A stretch of DNA of 13,370 nucleotides. Source: an uncultured Clostridia bacterium (GTDB taxonomy: Bacteria; Bacillota; Clostridia; Oscillospirales; Ruminococcaceae). Position 1 is the first letter of the stretch, and each line of letters opens with the position of its first letter. The notes beneath the pieces were generated by a model. That model searched no databases. It had not been told where the DNA came from and was given only the letters and a program-made list of their open reading frames with translations. The position numbers and the translations under genes were made by a program. The stretch lies in assembly GCA_947630315.1 (NCBI GenBank), contig CANRHA010000023.1, forward strand, positions 1 to 13,370, given 5' to 3'. Positions 7,781 through 13,370 of this stretch are shown piece after piece.

Positions 7781-8383
7781 ATGCAGATTCTTGCGGTTGC
7801 TGATATCGAGTCAAAATATCTATACGACAATTATACCCCGGGCAAGCTCAGCGGCTACGACCTTATACTTGCCTGCGGCGATCTTAGCAGGGATTACCTT
7901 GAATTTTTGGTAGACGCCTCAAGGTGCCCGGTGCTTTACGTTAAAGGCAACCACGACGATCGGCTCATCGACGACCCTCCGGGCGGCTGCATATGCATAG
8001 ACGACAAGGTTTATGTGTATAAGGGGATCAGGATACTCGGGGTAGGCGGCTCACATAAATACCGCGAGGGCGGGTATATGTTCACCGAAAAGCAGATGCA
8101 GCACAGGCTGATGAAGCTTAAGCCGAAAATTTGGCGGAGCGGCGGGATAGATATACTCATGACCCACTCCCCGGCGAGGCGCCTGAACGATTTTGACTCC
8201 CTATCACACCGCGGGTTTGAATGCTTCAACGGGCTGCTCGATAAGTATTCGCCGAAGTATTTTGTACACGGCCACATTCACAAAAACTACGGCATAAACA
8301 TTCCCCAGCTCAGCACCCGCGGCGAAACAACGGTCATAAACGCCTATGATTACTGCGTTTTTGATTACGAAACCAAAGAATGA
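7781..8383 (+). CDS. Calcineurin-like metallophosphoesterase
   Basis: The 200-residue product carries the family signature in order: AD8-I-E10 (metal site I), GD at 33-34, GNHD at 56-59, THSPA around H129, and GHIHKNYG at 164-171. The length fits the small YfcE/MJ0936-type phosphodiesterases. In motif I the usual D-x-H is D-x-E, so one metal ligand differs from the textbook family; the other ligands are intact and activity is plausible. The substrate cannot be told from sequence. There is no signal peptide, so it is cytoplasmic. A modest ACGAGG site precedes the ATG. It is 15 bp downstream of the BMP-family gene and followed by a terminator, so the two probably form one bicistronic operon. 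A joint role in nucleotide or phosphodiester metabolism is a guess from context. Confidence 0.85.
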   Translation: MQILAVADIESKYLYDNYTPGKLSGYDLILACGDLSRDYLEFLVDASRCPVLYVKGNHDDRLIDDPPGGCICIDDKVYVYKGIRILGVGGSHKYREGGYMFTEKQMQHRLMKLKPKIWRSGGIDILMTHSPARRLNDFDSLSHRGFECFNGLLDKYSPKYFVHGHIHKNYGINIPQLSTRGETTVINAYDYCVFDYETKE

Positions 8384-8390
8384 GACCCCA

Positions 8391-8422
8391 AGGAGCCTTC
8401 TTGAAAAGAGGGCTTCTTTTTT
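8391..8422 (+). terminator. Intrinsic terminator after the phosphoesterase gene
   Basis: Arm 8391-8402 (AGGAGCCTTCTT) pairs with 8406-8417 (AAGAGGGCTTCT) over 12 bp including two G-U pairs, with a 3-nt loop and a T run at 8417-8422. It starts 7 bp after the stop codon. Confidence 0.85.
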
Positions 8423-8480
8423 GTAACGCCGCCGGGGCATGGCGAATAATATATGAACAAGGGGAGGGTTGGCCGAACGG

Positions 8481-8513
8481 CGCTATAGCCGAGCAAAGCT
8501 TTAAAGTATAGCG
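8481..8513. other. Weak inverted repeat in the spacer before the c-di-GMP operon
   Basis: CGCTATA (8481-8487) and TATAGCG (8507-8513) form a 7-bp inverted repeat around a 19-nt interval that contains the palindrome AAAGCTTT (8495-8502). It lies upstream of the promoter at 8564. No T run or reading frame accompanies it. The rest of 8423-8563 is AT-rich with nothing else recognisable, including an A7T3 run at 8533-8542 that could act as an UP element. Confidence 0.25.
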
Positions 8514-8563
8514 ATATATTATCGGAATGACTAAAAAAATTTCGCATACGGGTCGAATTTTTG

Positions 8564-8592
8564 TTGACATATTTATTTTTTCGTGATAGAAT
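8564..8592 (+). promoter_or_regulatory. Strong sigma-A promoter of the c-di-GMP operon
   Basis: A consensus TTGACA (8564-8569) and TAGAAT (8587-8592) are 17 bp apart, with a TG at 8584-8585 giving an extended -10 and AT-rich DNA upstream. Transcription should start near 8599, leaving a leader of about 64 nt. Confidence 0.85.
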
Positions 8593-8598
8593 ATATAA

Positions 8599-8630
8599 GG
8601 CGGCTATCATGTGCTAAACCGAAAGCCGTT
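8599..8630 (+). promoter_or_regulatory. Hairpin at the 5' end of the c-di-GMP operon leader
   Basis: GGCGGCT (8599-8605) can pair with AGCCGTT (8624-8630), 7 bp including two G-U pairs, around an 18-nt loop. It would sit at the very start of the transcript and could stabilise the mRNA. It does not match the c-di-GMP-I or c-di-GMP-II riboswitch cores that I know, and no T run follows it. Confidence 0.35.
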
Positions 8631-8655
8631 AATTCATGTTGTTAAGGAGAAGTTG

Positions 8656-8685
8656 ATGACGTATGTTGAGCTTTGCTGCATCTGA
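8656..8685 (+). CDS. Possible nine-codon ORF overlapping the EAL gene start
   Basis: The ribosome binding site AAGGAGA (8644-8650) is 5 nt from an ATG at 8656 but 12 nt from the ATG at 8663 that opens the EAL gene. The 8656 ATG reads nine codons (MTYVELCCI) in a different frame and stops at 8685, inside the EAL gene. If translated, it would compete with or couple to the main start. It may equally be chance. Confidence 0.2.
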   Translation: MTYVELCCI

Positions 8686-10072
8686 GCCTGCGGGCACGGT
8701 TTTGCTCATTGCTTTGCTTGCACTGGCGCTTATATTTGCAATTGTATTCAGTATCGCAATGGCGGTGCGTCATCTTAAAGAAAAGCGCGATGCCGAACAC
8801 CTTGCCGAGACAGATATGACCACCGGCATAGGCAACCGCGTTCATCTTCAGCGGCAGTACGAAAAAATACCGCCGAAAAAGCGCAGCGAATACGCCTTGA
8901 TATGCTTCCACCTCGACAGCGAACACGTTGAAAGAGCCTTCGGGCGAGACGAGCTTATCGATTACATCAAAAATTCGATAAATATAATTAAAGAATACGC
9001 CGACCCCGGCGACACCTTTGCAAGGGTAATAGGCGCGGGGCTTGTGGCGCTTGCCCATGTCAGCGACAACGACATAAGCATCGGGCTTATACACATCTTA
9101 AAAAACATAAGAAGCGACGTTACGAGCCGAGACCCGCTGTTTACGGGAATTATAGCTGCGGGAATATACCGCTTAAAGCCCGAGGACGACGACGTTCACG
9201 CGGCGGTGTTCAACGCTTGGCAGACCGCGGAAAAGGCGGCTCACGAGGGGAATGATTTCCTGTTCTGCACCGACGAGATGATAAAGCAGTTTGAGGAAGA
9301 ACGCAGCCTGCGCACCGAAATAGGCAGAGCTTTTGACAATCACGAGTTTGAGACCTACATTCAGTTCTGCGTGGATATAAACGGAAAGATAGTCGGCGGC
9401 GAGGCGCTTTCAAGGTGGAATCACCCCGAAAAGGGCGTTCTTTCGCCGGCAAAGTTCATACCGTTCATGGAGCGCGAGAACATAATCAGCCGAATGGACT
9501 ACTACAACCTCGAGGAGGTCTGCAAGTTCCTCGCCGAGGTGTCTTCCCGCGGGATAACCGATTTCTTCATCTCCTGCAACTTCTCGCGCAAGACCTACGC
9601 GGCGGACGACTTCGTAGATGTCTGCAACGGGATAATCCAAAAATACGTCTTCCCGAGGAACATGCTCGTGTTCGAGATAACCGAGAGCGCCTCGGAAAAG
9701 AACGTAGAGCTTATTAACAAGAACTCCTGCGCCCTTAAAGAAGAGGGCATAAGAATACTGCTCGATGATTTCGGCGAAGGGTTTGCGTCCTTCTACGATC
9801 TGCACGAGTACCCGATAGACGGCCTTAAGCTCGATAAGGCGCTTGTCGACCGCTACAACACCCTTAAAGGCAACGCAATTCTGCGCGGCATGACCAGAAT
9901 GGGACACGAGATGAACCTGATGGTAGTCGTTGAGGGCGTTGAGAACGACGAGCAGGTAAAAGAGCTTCAGGATATAAAATGCGACGTTATCCAGGGATTC
10001 AGGTTCCACAAGCCGATACCCGTCAGCCAGGCGAGGACCACCCTTTACAGCTCGCGGCCCCAGGCCGTCTGA
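8663..10072 (+). CDS. Membrane-anchored degenerate GGDEF-EAL protein, probable c-di-GMP phosphodiesterase
   Basis: The 469-residue product has one N-terminal transmembrane helix (residues about 11-35), a GGDEF-fold domain (about 45-205) and an EAL domain (about 215-465). The GGDEF domain keeps the entry motif TDMTTGIGNR (50-59), but its active loop reads RVIGAGL (121-127) where RxGGDEF is expected, so it should not make c-di-GMP and may act as a regulatory domain. The EAL domain retains the residues needed for hydrolysis: E247 in GEALSRW, N306 in SCNFS, E338 in FEITES, D368-D369 in DDFGEG, K389 in LKLDK, E424 in VEGVE and Q444 in IQGF. It is therefore predicted to convert c-di-GMP to linear pGpG at the membrane. 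The start is the first in-frame ATG after in-frame TGA codons at 8654 and 8657. It is the first gene of a four-gene unit. Confidence 0.9.
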   Translation: MLSFAASEPAGTVLLIALLALALIFAIVFSIAMAVRHLKEKRDAEHLAETDMTTGIGNRVHLQRQYEKIPPKKRSEYALICFHLDSEHVERAFGRDELIDYIKNSINIIKEYADPGDTFARVIGAGLVALAHVSDNDISIGLIHILKNIRSDVTSRDPLFTGIIAAGIYRLKPEDDDVHAAVFNAWQTAEKAAHEGNDFLFCTDEMIKQFEEERSLRTEIGRAFDNHEFETYIQFCVDINGKIVGGEALSRWNHPEKGVLSPAKFIPFMERENIISRMDYYNLEEVCKFLAEVSSRGITDFFISCNFSRKTYAADDFVDVCNGIIQKYVFPRNMLVFEITESASEKNVELINKNSCALKEEGIRILLDDFGEGFASFYDLHEYPIDGLKLDKALVDRYNTLKGNAILRGMTRMGHEMNLMVVVEGVENDEQVKELQDIKCDVIQGFRFHKPIPVSQARTTLYSSRPQAV

Positions 10073-10084
10073 TAATTTCATAAT

Positions 10085-10102
10085 GCCCCGCAGGACCGGG
10101 GC
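10085..10102 (+). other. Intercistronic hairpin before the HD-GYP gene
   Basis: GCCCCG (10085-10090) and CGGGGC (10097-10102) form a perfect 6-bp GC stem with a 6-nt loop just after the EAL gene. No T run follows; the next bases are the GGAAAAGG ribosome binding site. It is more likely an mRNA-processing or stability element, or an attenuator of translation, than a terminator. Confidence 0.5.
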
Positions 10103-10117
10103 GGAAAAGGTGAAAAA

Positions 10118-11209
10118 ATGCCGATAGAAGTAAACAAAGAAGATCTGCGCGTTTCCGATATGATACTCATAGTTGACGACGACGAGTTCAACCGAGGGAT
10201 TCTTGACAATATCTTTTCGCCGTACTATTCTACCGACGAGGCCGAGAACGGCCGGGTCGGGCTTGATAAAATTCTGGCGGATCCCTCAAAATACTGCGCC
10301 GTGCTGCTCGATATAATGATGCCCGAGATGAACGGAATAGAGGTAATGCGTCGGCTTCATAAAGAGGGCCTAACCTCAAAGATACCGGTATTCCTTATTA
10401 CCGCCGAGGCCAACAACGATACCCTTCATGAGGCGTATCACCTCGGGGTAATGGACGTTATTCTGAAGCCGGTCACGCCGTACATCGTTTTAAGAAGGAT
10501 CAACTCGATAGTCGAGCTGTTCAGGGCGAGAAAGAGGCTCGACAACAGGGTAGAGCAGCAGAACAACGAGCTTTTGGAGAAGGCTCAGAAGATAATCGAG
10601 CTGAACCAGGGAATGATAGAAGCCCTTTCCACCGCTATAGAGTTCAGAAACGGCGAATCGGGCGAACATGTAAGAAGAATACGCGACATAACAAGGTTCC
10701 TGCTTGAAAACACCGAGCTTGGCGAAGGCTTGAGCCCGAACGAAATACATAACATTTCCCTCGCCTCGATCATGCACGACGTAGGAAAGATAGCGATACC
10801 CGACAATATACTCAACAAGCCCGGCAGGCTTACTCCCGAGGAGTTTGAGATCATGAAGACCCACACCACTCAGGGCGGCCTGCTTTTGGAGAAGATACCC
10901 CAGCTTCACGACAACGGGATATACGAGTATGCGTTTGATATCGCCCGCCACCACCATGAAAGATGGGACGGCAGAGGCTACCCCGACGGCTTAAAGGGCG
11001 ATGAGATATCGATGTGGGCGCAGATAGTTTCCATCGCCGACGTTTACGACGCCTTGAGCTGCAAGAGAGTATATAAGGACGCTTTCCCGAGGGAAAAGGT
11101 TGTCCAGATGATAAAAGACGGCGAGTGCGGAGTGTTCAACCCCAAGCTTCTTGAATGCTTCTTTGATGTTGAGGAAACGCTCAGCAAGCTTTACACAAAG
11201 CCGGAGTAA
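10118..11209 (+). CDS. Response regulator with REC and HD-GYP domains (c-di-GMP phosphodiesterase)
   Basis: The 363-residue product begins with a receiver domain (about 15-135): acidic triad D20-D22 in ILIVDDD, phosphoacceptor D65 in LLDIMMP, T95 and K117. A coiled-coil linker (about 136-165) leads to an HD-GYP domain (about 166-355). That domain has H184 (GEHVRRI), the H220-D221 pair in MHDVGKI, H249 (KTHT), H278-H280, and GYP at 287-289 within HERWDGRGYPDGLKGDEI, then D308 in SIADVYDAL. These are the metal-binding and GYP signatures of active HD-GYP enzymes, which hydrolyse c-di-GMP to GMP or pGpG. Phosphorylation of D65 likely tunes activity. The gene lies 45 bp after the EAL gene and 30 bp before an HPt gene. 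The start at 10118 is backed by AAAAGG (10105-10110). Confidence 0.93.
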   Translation: MPIEVNKEDLRVSDMILIVDDDEFNRGILDNIFSPYYSTDEAENGRVGLDKILADPSKYCAVLLDIMMPEMNGIEVMRRLHKEGLTSKIPVFLITAEANNDTLHEAYHLGVMDVILKPVTPYIVLRRINSIVELFRARKRLDNRVEQQNNELLEKAQKIIELNQGMIEALSTAIEFRNGESGEHVRRIRDITRFLLENTELGEGLSPNEIHNISLASIMHDVGKIAIPDNILNKPGRLTPEEFEIMKTHTTQGGLLLEKIPQLHDNGIYEYAFDIARHHHERWDGRGYPDGLKGDEISMWAQIVSIADVYDALSCKRVYKDAFPREKVVQMIKDGECGVFNPKLLECFFDVEETLSKLYTKPE

Positions 11210-11239
11210 TACATAAAACAGTAAAGGAGGAATGTATAT

Positions 11240-11590
11240 ATGACCGGCGAAAAGCTTGAAAAACTAAAGGCTGCGGGTATCGACGTAAGCGACGCCCTTT
11301 CAAGATTTGTTGGCAACGAGGGCCTTTTAGAAAAGTTCCTTAAAAAGTTCCTCAACGACCAAAACTATCAAAAGCTCTGCGAAGCTATTGACGCCGAGGA
11401 TTATGAGGCTGCGCTTGCGGCATCACATACCCTCAAAGGCGTCAGCGGAAATTTATCAATGACCGAGCTCAACGCGCTTACTACCGAACAGGTAAAGGCG
11501 TTCAGAGCCGGAGACAACGACCTTGCAAAACAGCTTATGCCGAAAATAACCGAGGCGTATAACGCGGCGGTTGCCGCAATAAACGACTGA
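11240..11590 (+). CDS. Stand-alone HPt phosphotransfer protein
   Basis: The 116-residue, almost entirely helical product carries the HPt signature ASHTLKGVSGNLSM, with H63 as the phosphorylatable histidine followed by the usual K66, G67 and small residues. The length is that of a single HPt four-helix bundle. It would carry phosphate between a hybrid histidine kinase and a receiver. The obvious local partner is the REC-HD-GYP protein encoded 30 bp upstream. No histidine kinase is encoded in the window. A strong AAAGGAGG (11223-11230) sits 9 nt before the ATG; a closer ATG at 11232 reads only three codons to a stop, so 11240 is the start. Confidence 0.9.
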   Translation: MTGEKLEKLKAAGIDVSDALSRFVGNEGLLEKFLKKFLNDQNYQKLCEAIDAEDYEAALAASHTLKGVSGNLSMTELNALTTEQVKAFRAGDNDLAKQLMPKITEAYNAAVAAIND

Positions 11591-11640
11591 TACCATAAGC
11601 GGCTGAAAGCTGATTCGAGGCAACGGGAGGTAATAAACAC

Positions 11641-12771
11641 ATGCATAATTTCAAAGCGTATCTCAAAGAGATACACGAGGCCGAAAAGAAATATCTTGTA
11701 GACGGCAAGCGATCTATAGCTTCCGGCAATATCGTTACGCTGAGCAAGATGAGCTTTGCAGCAACGGTGCTTGCTCTTTTAAGCATTATACTGTCGCTGA
11801 TCCTCGTGCCCGGTTATAAGCCTGCGGTGGCTCATATCGTCGCCGTGCCGCTGATGGCCGCCTTTACGGTTGCAACGGCGCTGTACCGCTATAAGGGCAG
11901 GGCTGTTCCCAGAGTTGTGACGATATTTGCGCTCGTCTTTGAGATAACGGCGTTTCTGTTCGTATTGCTTGTAGATATCTACTCGGGAATGGACAGAGTC
12001 TGCTTTATGCCGATAGTTATAACCGCCTTTGCTTCGGGGACCTTCTTCTCCTCAAAGACGACTAACATTCTCAACCTCTCGTACACCGCGATCTTCATCT
12101 TCTGCGACATGATGCACAAGGTGGATATGGACGCTTCGCTCTGGAAATACGATGTATTCATAGCGATTTTGGGCTTTGCGTTTGCGACCTTTGTAGGCGA
12201 GCGCTGCCGCACGCTGAGGATCCAGGAGTACAACGTAAAGATGAACTACAAATACCTCAGCCAGAGAGACCCGCTCCTTGAAAATATCTTCAACAAGCGC
12301 GGCTATGAGGACGCCATAGACAACTATCTTATAACGAACAACCCGAACATCAGATGCGCGTTTATAGTTTTGGACCTTAACAACTTCAAGCACATAAACG
12401 ACAACTACGGCCACGACATGGGCGACCAGATACTCCGCTGCATGAGCGACACGCTTGTCAGCCTGTTCCGCGATTCCGACATTATCGGGCGCTTCGGCGG
12501 CGACGAGTTTATAGTTCTGGCCGACGGCCTTTGCGACGAAGACGCGGTAGAGAAGAAATGCCGCTATATAGCCGAGCTTATAGGCCGAAAGGCTCAGGAG
12601 ACCGGCGCGATAAAGGTGTTCTCAAGTCTCGGCGCGGTGATATGCGACAACCAGAAGGTAGATTTCGAGAGGCTGTTCGAGGAGGCCGACAAGGCGATGT
12701 ACGAGGCCAAGGAAATGGGCCGCGACGCCGACAGGTTTATCCTGAGACACTACAGCGAAAGCGACGACTAA
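11641..12771 (+). CDS. Six-TM GGDEF diguanylate cyclase
   Basis: The 376-residue product has a cytoplasmic N-terminal segment (1-36), about six hydrophobic helices (roughly 38-56, 62-82, 91-112, 119-134, 144-158, 171-187) and a C-terminal GGDEF domain (about 205-370). The GGDEF loop is intact (GRFGGDEF, GGDEF at 286-290), with the metal-binding D245 in LDLNNFKHIN. An RxxD motif (RDSD, 277-280) lies exactly five residues before GGDEF, matching the inhibitory I-site that binds c-di-GMP for feedback control. The entry motif is degenerate (RDPLLENIFNKRGY instead of DxLTGLxNR), which is common and does not abolish activity. It is predicted to join two GTP into c-di-GMP at the membrane, with the TM part as an unknown sensor. 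GGGAGG (11625-11630) precedes the ATG. It is the last gene of the operon, before a terminator. Confidence 0.92.
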   Translation: MHNFKAYLKEIHEAEKKYLVDGKRSIASGNIVTLSKMSFAATVLALLSIILSLILVPGYKPAVAHIVAVPLMAAFTVATALYRYKGRAVPRVVTIFALVFEITAFLFVLLVDIYSGMDRVCFMPIVITAFASGTFFSSKTTNILNLSYTAIFIFCDMMHKVDMDASLWKYDVFIAILGFAFATFVGERCRTLRIQEYNVKMNYKYLSQRDPLLENIFNKRGYEDAIDNYLITNNPNIRCAFIVLDLNNFKHINDNYGHDMGDQILRCMSDTLVSLFRDSDIIGRFGGDEFIVLADGLCDEDAVEKKCRYIAELIGRKAQETGAIKVFSSLGAVICDNQKVDFERLFEEADKAMYEAKEMGRDADRFILRHYSESDD

Positions 12772-12832
12772 GCCGAAAAATTCACCCGTTCTTAAAGGGC
12801 ATCTTCAAACAAATCTGCATAATCCGACAAAA

Positions 12833-12862
12833 AGCCGCCATCTTCCATGTTGGCGGCTCTTT
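12833..12862 (+). terminator. Intrinsic terminator of the c-di-GMP operon
   Basis: AGCCGCCA (12833-12840) and TGGCGGCT (12851-12858) form a perfect 8-bp stem with a 10-nt loop, followed by the T-rich CTTTCATT and preceded by an A run. It starts 61 bp after the cyclase stop codon. The bases between, 12772-12832, show nothing recognisable. Confidence 0.75.
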
Positions 12863-12880
12863 CATTCCATTCTGCGTATG

Positions 12881-12994
12881 CCGAGGCCCCGGGCGAAGCC
12901 CGCCCCGCGCGCCCGGCGCGCGGGGCCAGCGGCAGCTTCGCTGCCGCTGCGGCGGCCCCTCCGGGGCCGCCGGGGCTTCGCCCGGGGCCTTCGG
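12881..12994. repeat. GC-rich cloverleaf-forming element
   Basis: Bases 12881-12901 pair with 12973-12994 as a 21-bp closing stem with one bulged T. Inside lie three hairpins: 12902-12912/12916-12926 (11 bp), 12927-12936/12940-12949 (10 bp) and 12950-12959/12963-12972 (10 bp), each with a 3-nt loop. The four helices abut with no unpaired base at the junction. The element is nearly all G and C, in strong contrast to its surroundings. Short reading frames crossing it on both strands are by-products of the composition. It may be a REP/MITE-like repeat, a structured RNA, or a recombination site; I cannot place it in a named family. Confidence 0.75.
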
Positions 12995-13005
12995 CAGAGA
13001 ACAAA

Positions 13006-13066
13006 GGTTGCGTGCGAGCCGCAACCCATGGCTCCGGCGGCTCTGCGATGCCCACAGAGGGCGCAC
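13006..13066. other. Second structured stretch beside the cloverleaf
   Basis: GGTTGCG (13006-13012) pairs with CGCAACC (13020-13026). An alternative fold has GTGCG (13012-13016) with CGCAC (13062-13066) enclosing GAGCC/GGCTC (13016-13020/13030-13034) and CTCTG/CAGAG (13041-13045/13055-13059). The folds are mutually exclusive, as in a switch, or the pairing may be coincidental. From 13067 to 13135 nothing is recognisable except a TGATTGAATCA palindrome at 13108-13118. Confidence 0.35.
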
Positions 13067-13135
13067 TTGTTTTCTTATTTCGGCGAGGCTTAAAAAGGGC
13101 GGGGTTTTGATTGAATCAGCGCGGGGAAACGGCTT

Positions 13136-13345
13136 CTACTCGTCTTCCTTAAATTCAAGGATATCCCCGGGCTGACAGTTAAGCGCCCGGCATATAGCCT
13201 CAAGGGTCGAAAAGCGTATCGCCGAAACCTTGCCGGTTTTGAGCTTTGAGAGGTTCACATTCGACACGCCGACCCTCTCGGAAAGCTCGTTGAGGGATAT
13301 CTTTCTGTCCGCCATAACGCGGTCAAGTCTTAATACAATAGCCAT
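13136..13345 (-). CDS. Small Cro/C1-type (YozG-like) HTH transcriptional regulator
   Basis: The 69-residue product is essentially one helix-turn-helix domain: ADRKISLNELSERVGVSNVN forms the first helices, LSKLKTGKVSAIRFSTLEAI the recognition and following helices, and CRALNCQPGDILEF the typical C-terminal helix and turn. The length and the CQPGDILE ending fit the YozG/HTH_26-like single-domain family, which binds DNA as a dimer. The start at 13345 is preceded on the minus strand by TGAGG at 8-nt spacing. In many Firmicutes this type of gene follows a DUF2975 membrane protein and likely regulates that operon. Here the upstream gene would lie beyond the right edge. No clear terminator was seen downstream; the cloverleaf at 12881-12994 is the next structure. 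Confidence 0.9.
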   Translation of the reverse strand: MAIVLRLDRVMADRKISLNELSERVGVSNVNLSKLKTGKVSAIRFSTLEAICRALNCQPGDILEFKEDE

Positions 13346-13370
13346 AACTTTTGCCTCACAGCGTCTCGTC

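Noticed and set aside
8593..8662. c-di-GMP riboswitch in the leader of the c-di-GMP operon
   Set aside because: The leader is only about 64 nt, too short for either known class, and lacks the conserved core bases; only one simple hairpin is seen.
9410..10081. Minus-strand 223-residue frame opposite the EAL domain
   Set aside because: It is the antisense of a domain whose catalytic motifs are all present on the plus strand; no start site or domain supports it.
10085..10110. Terminator between the EAL and HD-GYP genes
   Set aside because: The GC hairpin has no T run and is followed at once by the ribosome binding site of the next gene, so a transcription stop is not supported.
12881..12994. 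tRNA gene because of the cloverleaf shape
   Set aside because: The helices are too long, the loops are only 3 nt, and there is no anticodon loop, T-psi-C sequence or CCA-like end.
12782..13110. Short Ala/Pro/Gly-rich reading frames over the cloverleaf on both strands
   Set aside because: Low-complexity translations of a GC-rich palindromic sequence with no ribosome binding sites. They are explained by lack of stop codons in GC-rich DNA.
12531..13175. Plus-strand 214-residue frame crossing the cyclase end and the GC-rich element
   Set aside because: It overlaps the well-supported GGDEF domain in another frame, is Arg/Gly/Pro-rich from GC composition, runs through a terminator and the cloverleaf, and has no domain.

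Overview
The window looks like a chromosomal segment from a Gram-positive Clostridia, probably an Oscillospirales/Ruminococcaceae-type gut bacterium. This is an inference from about 50% GC, AGGAGG-type ribosome binding sites, TTGACA/TATAAT promoters, type IV pilin genes in a Firmicutes-like arrangement, and a YozG-like HTH gene. No rRNA, tRNA, CRISPR array, transposase or integrase was seen.

Region 1 (1-5657, plus strand) is a surface or pilus operon. It opens inside a very large protein (5' end outside the window) built from eight degenerate beta-rich repeats of about 125-150 residues, with five Cys/His modules inserted between repeats 2 and 3. Its last unit contains a nine-G tract whose slippage would truncate the protein. 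Three small prepilin-like genes follow (one without the usual Glu+5, two with it), then an intrinsic terminator. The best reading is a minor-pilin set with a large repeat protein that may be an adhesin or tip subunit.

Region 2 (5708-8422, plus strand) has its own extended -10 promoter with a perfect palindrome at the predicted start site. It encodes a BMP-family ligand-binding protein that has no signal peptide and has an extra N-terminal domain with a ParB-like motif. A small metallophosphoesterase follows, then a terminator.

Region 3 (8564-12862, plus strand) is a compact cyclic-di-GMP operon behind a strong promoter. It encodes a membrane-anchored protein with a degenerate GGDEF and an intact EAL domain, a REC-HD-GYP response regulator, a stand-alone HPt protein, and a six-TM GGDEF diguanylate cyclase with intact active and inhibitory sites. 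It holds two predicted c-di-GMP hydrolases of different folds, one cyclase and two phosphorelay parts, but no histidine kinase. Since c-di-GMP controls type IV pili in some Clostridia, a link to region 1 is plausible but unproven.

Region 4 (12863-13370) holds an extremely GC-rich DNA element that folds as a near-perfect cloverleaf: a 21-bp closing stem and three 10-11-bp hairpins with no unpaired bases at the junction. A second structured stretch follows. Then comes a minus-strand YozG-like HTH regulator, whose partner gene may end just inside the right edge.

The strongest candidates for something undescribed are the cloverleaf element, the poly-G switch in the repeat protein, and the cytoplasmic ParB-like/BMP fusion with its promoter palindrome.
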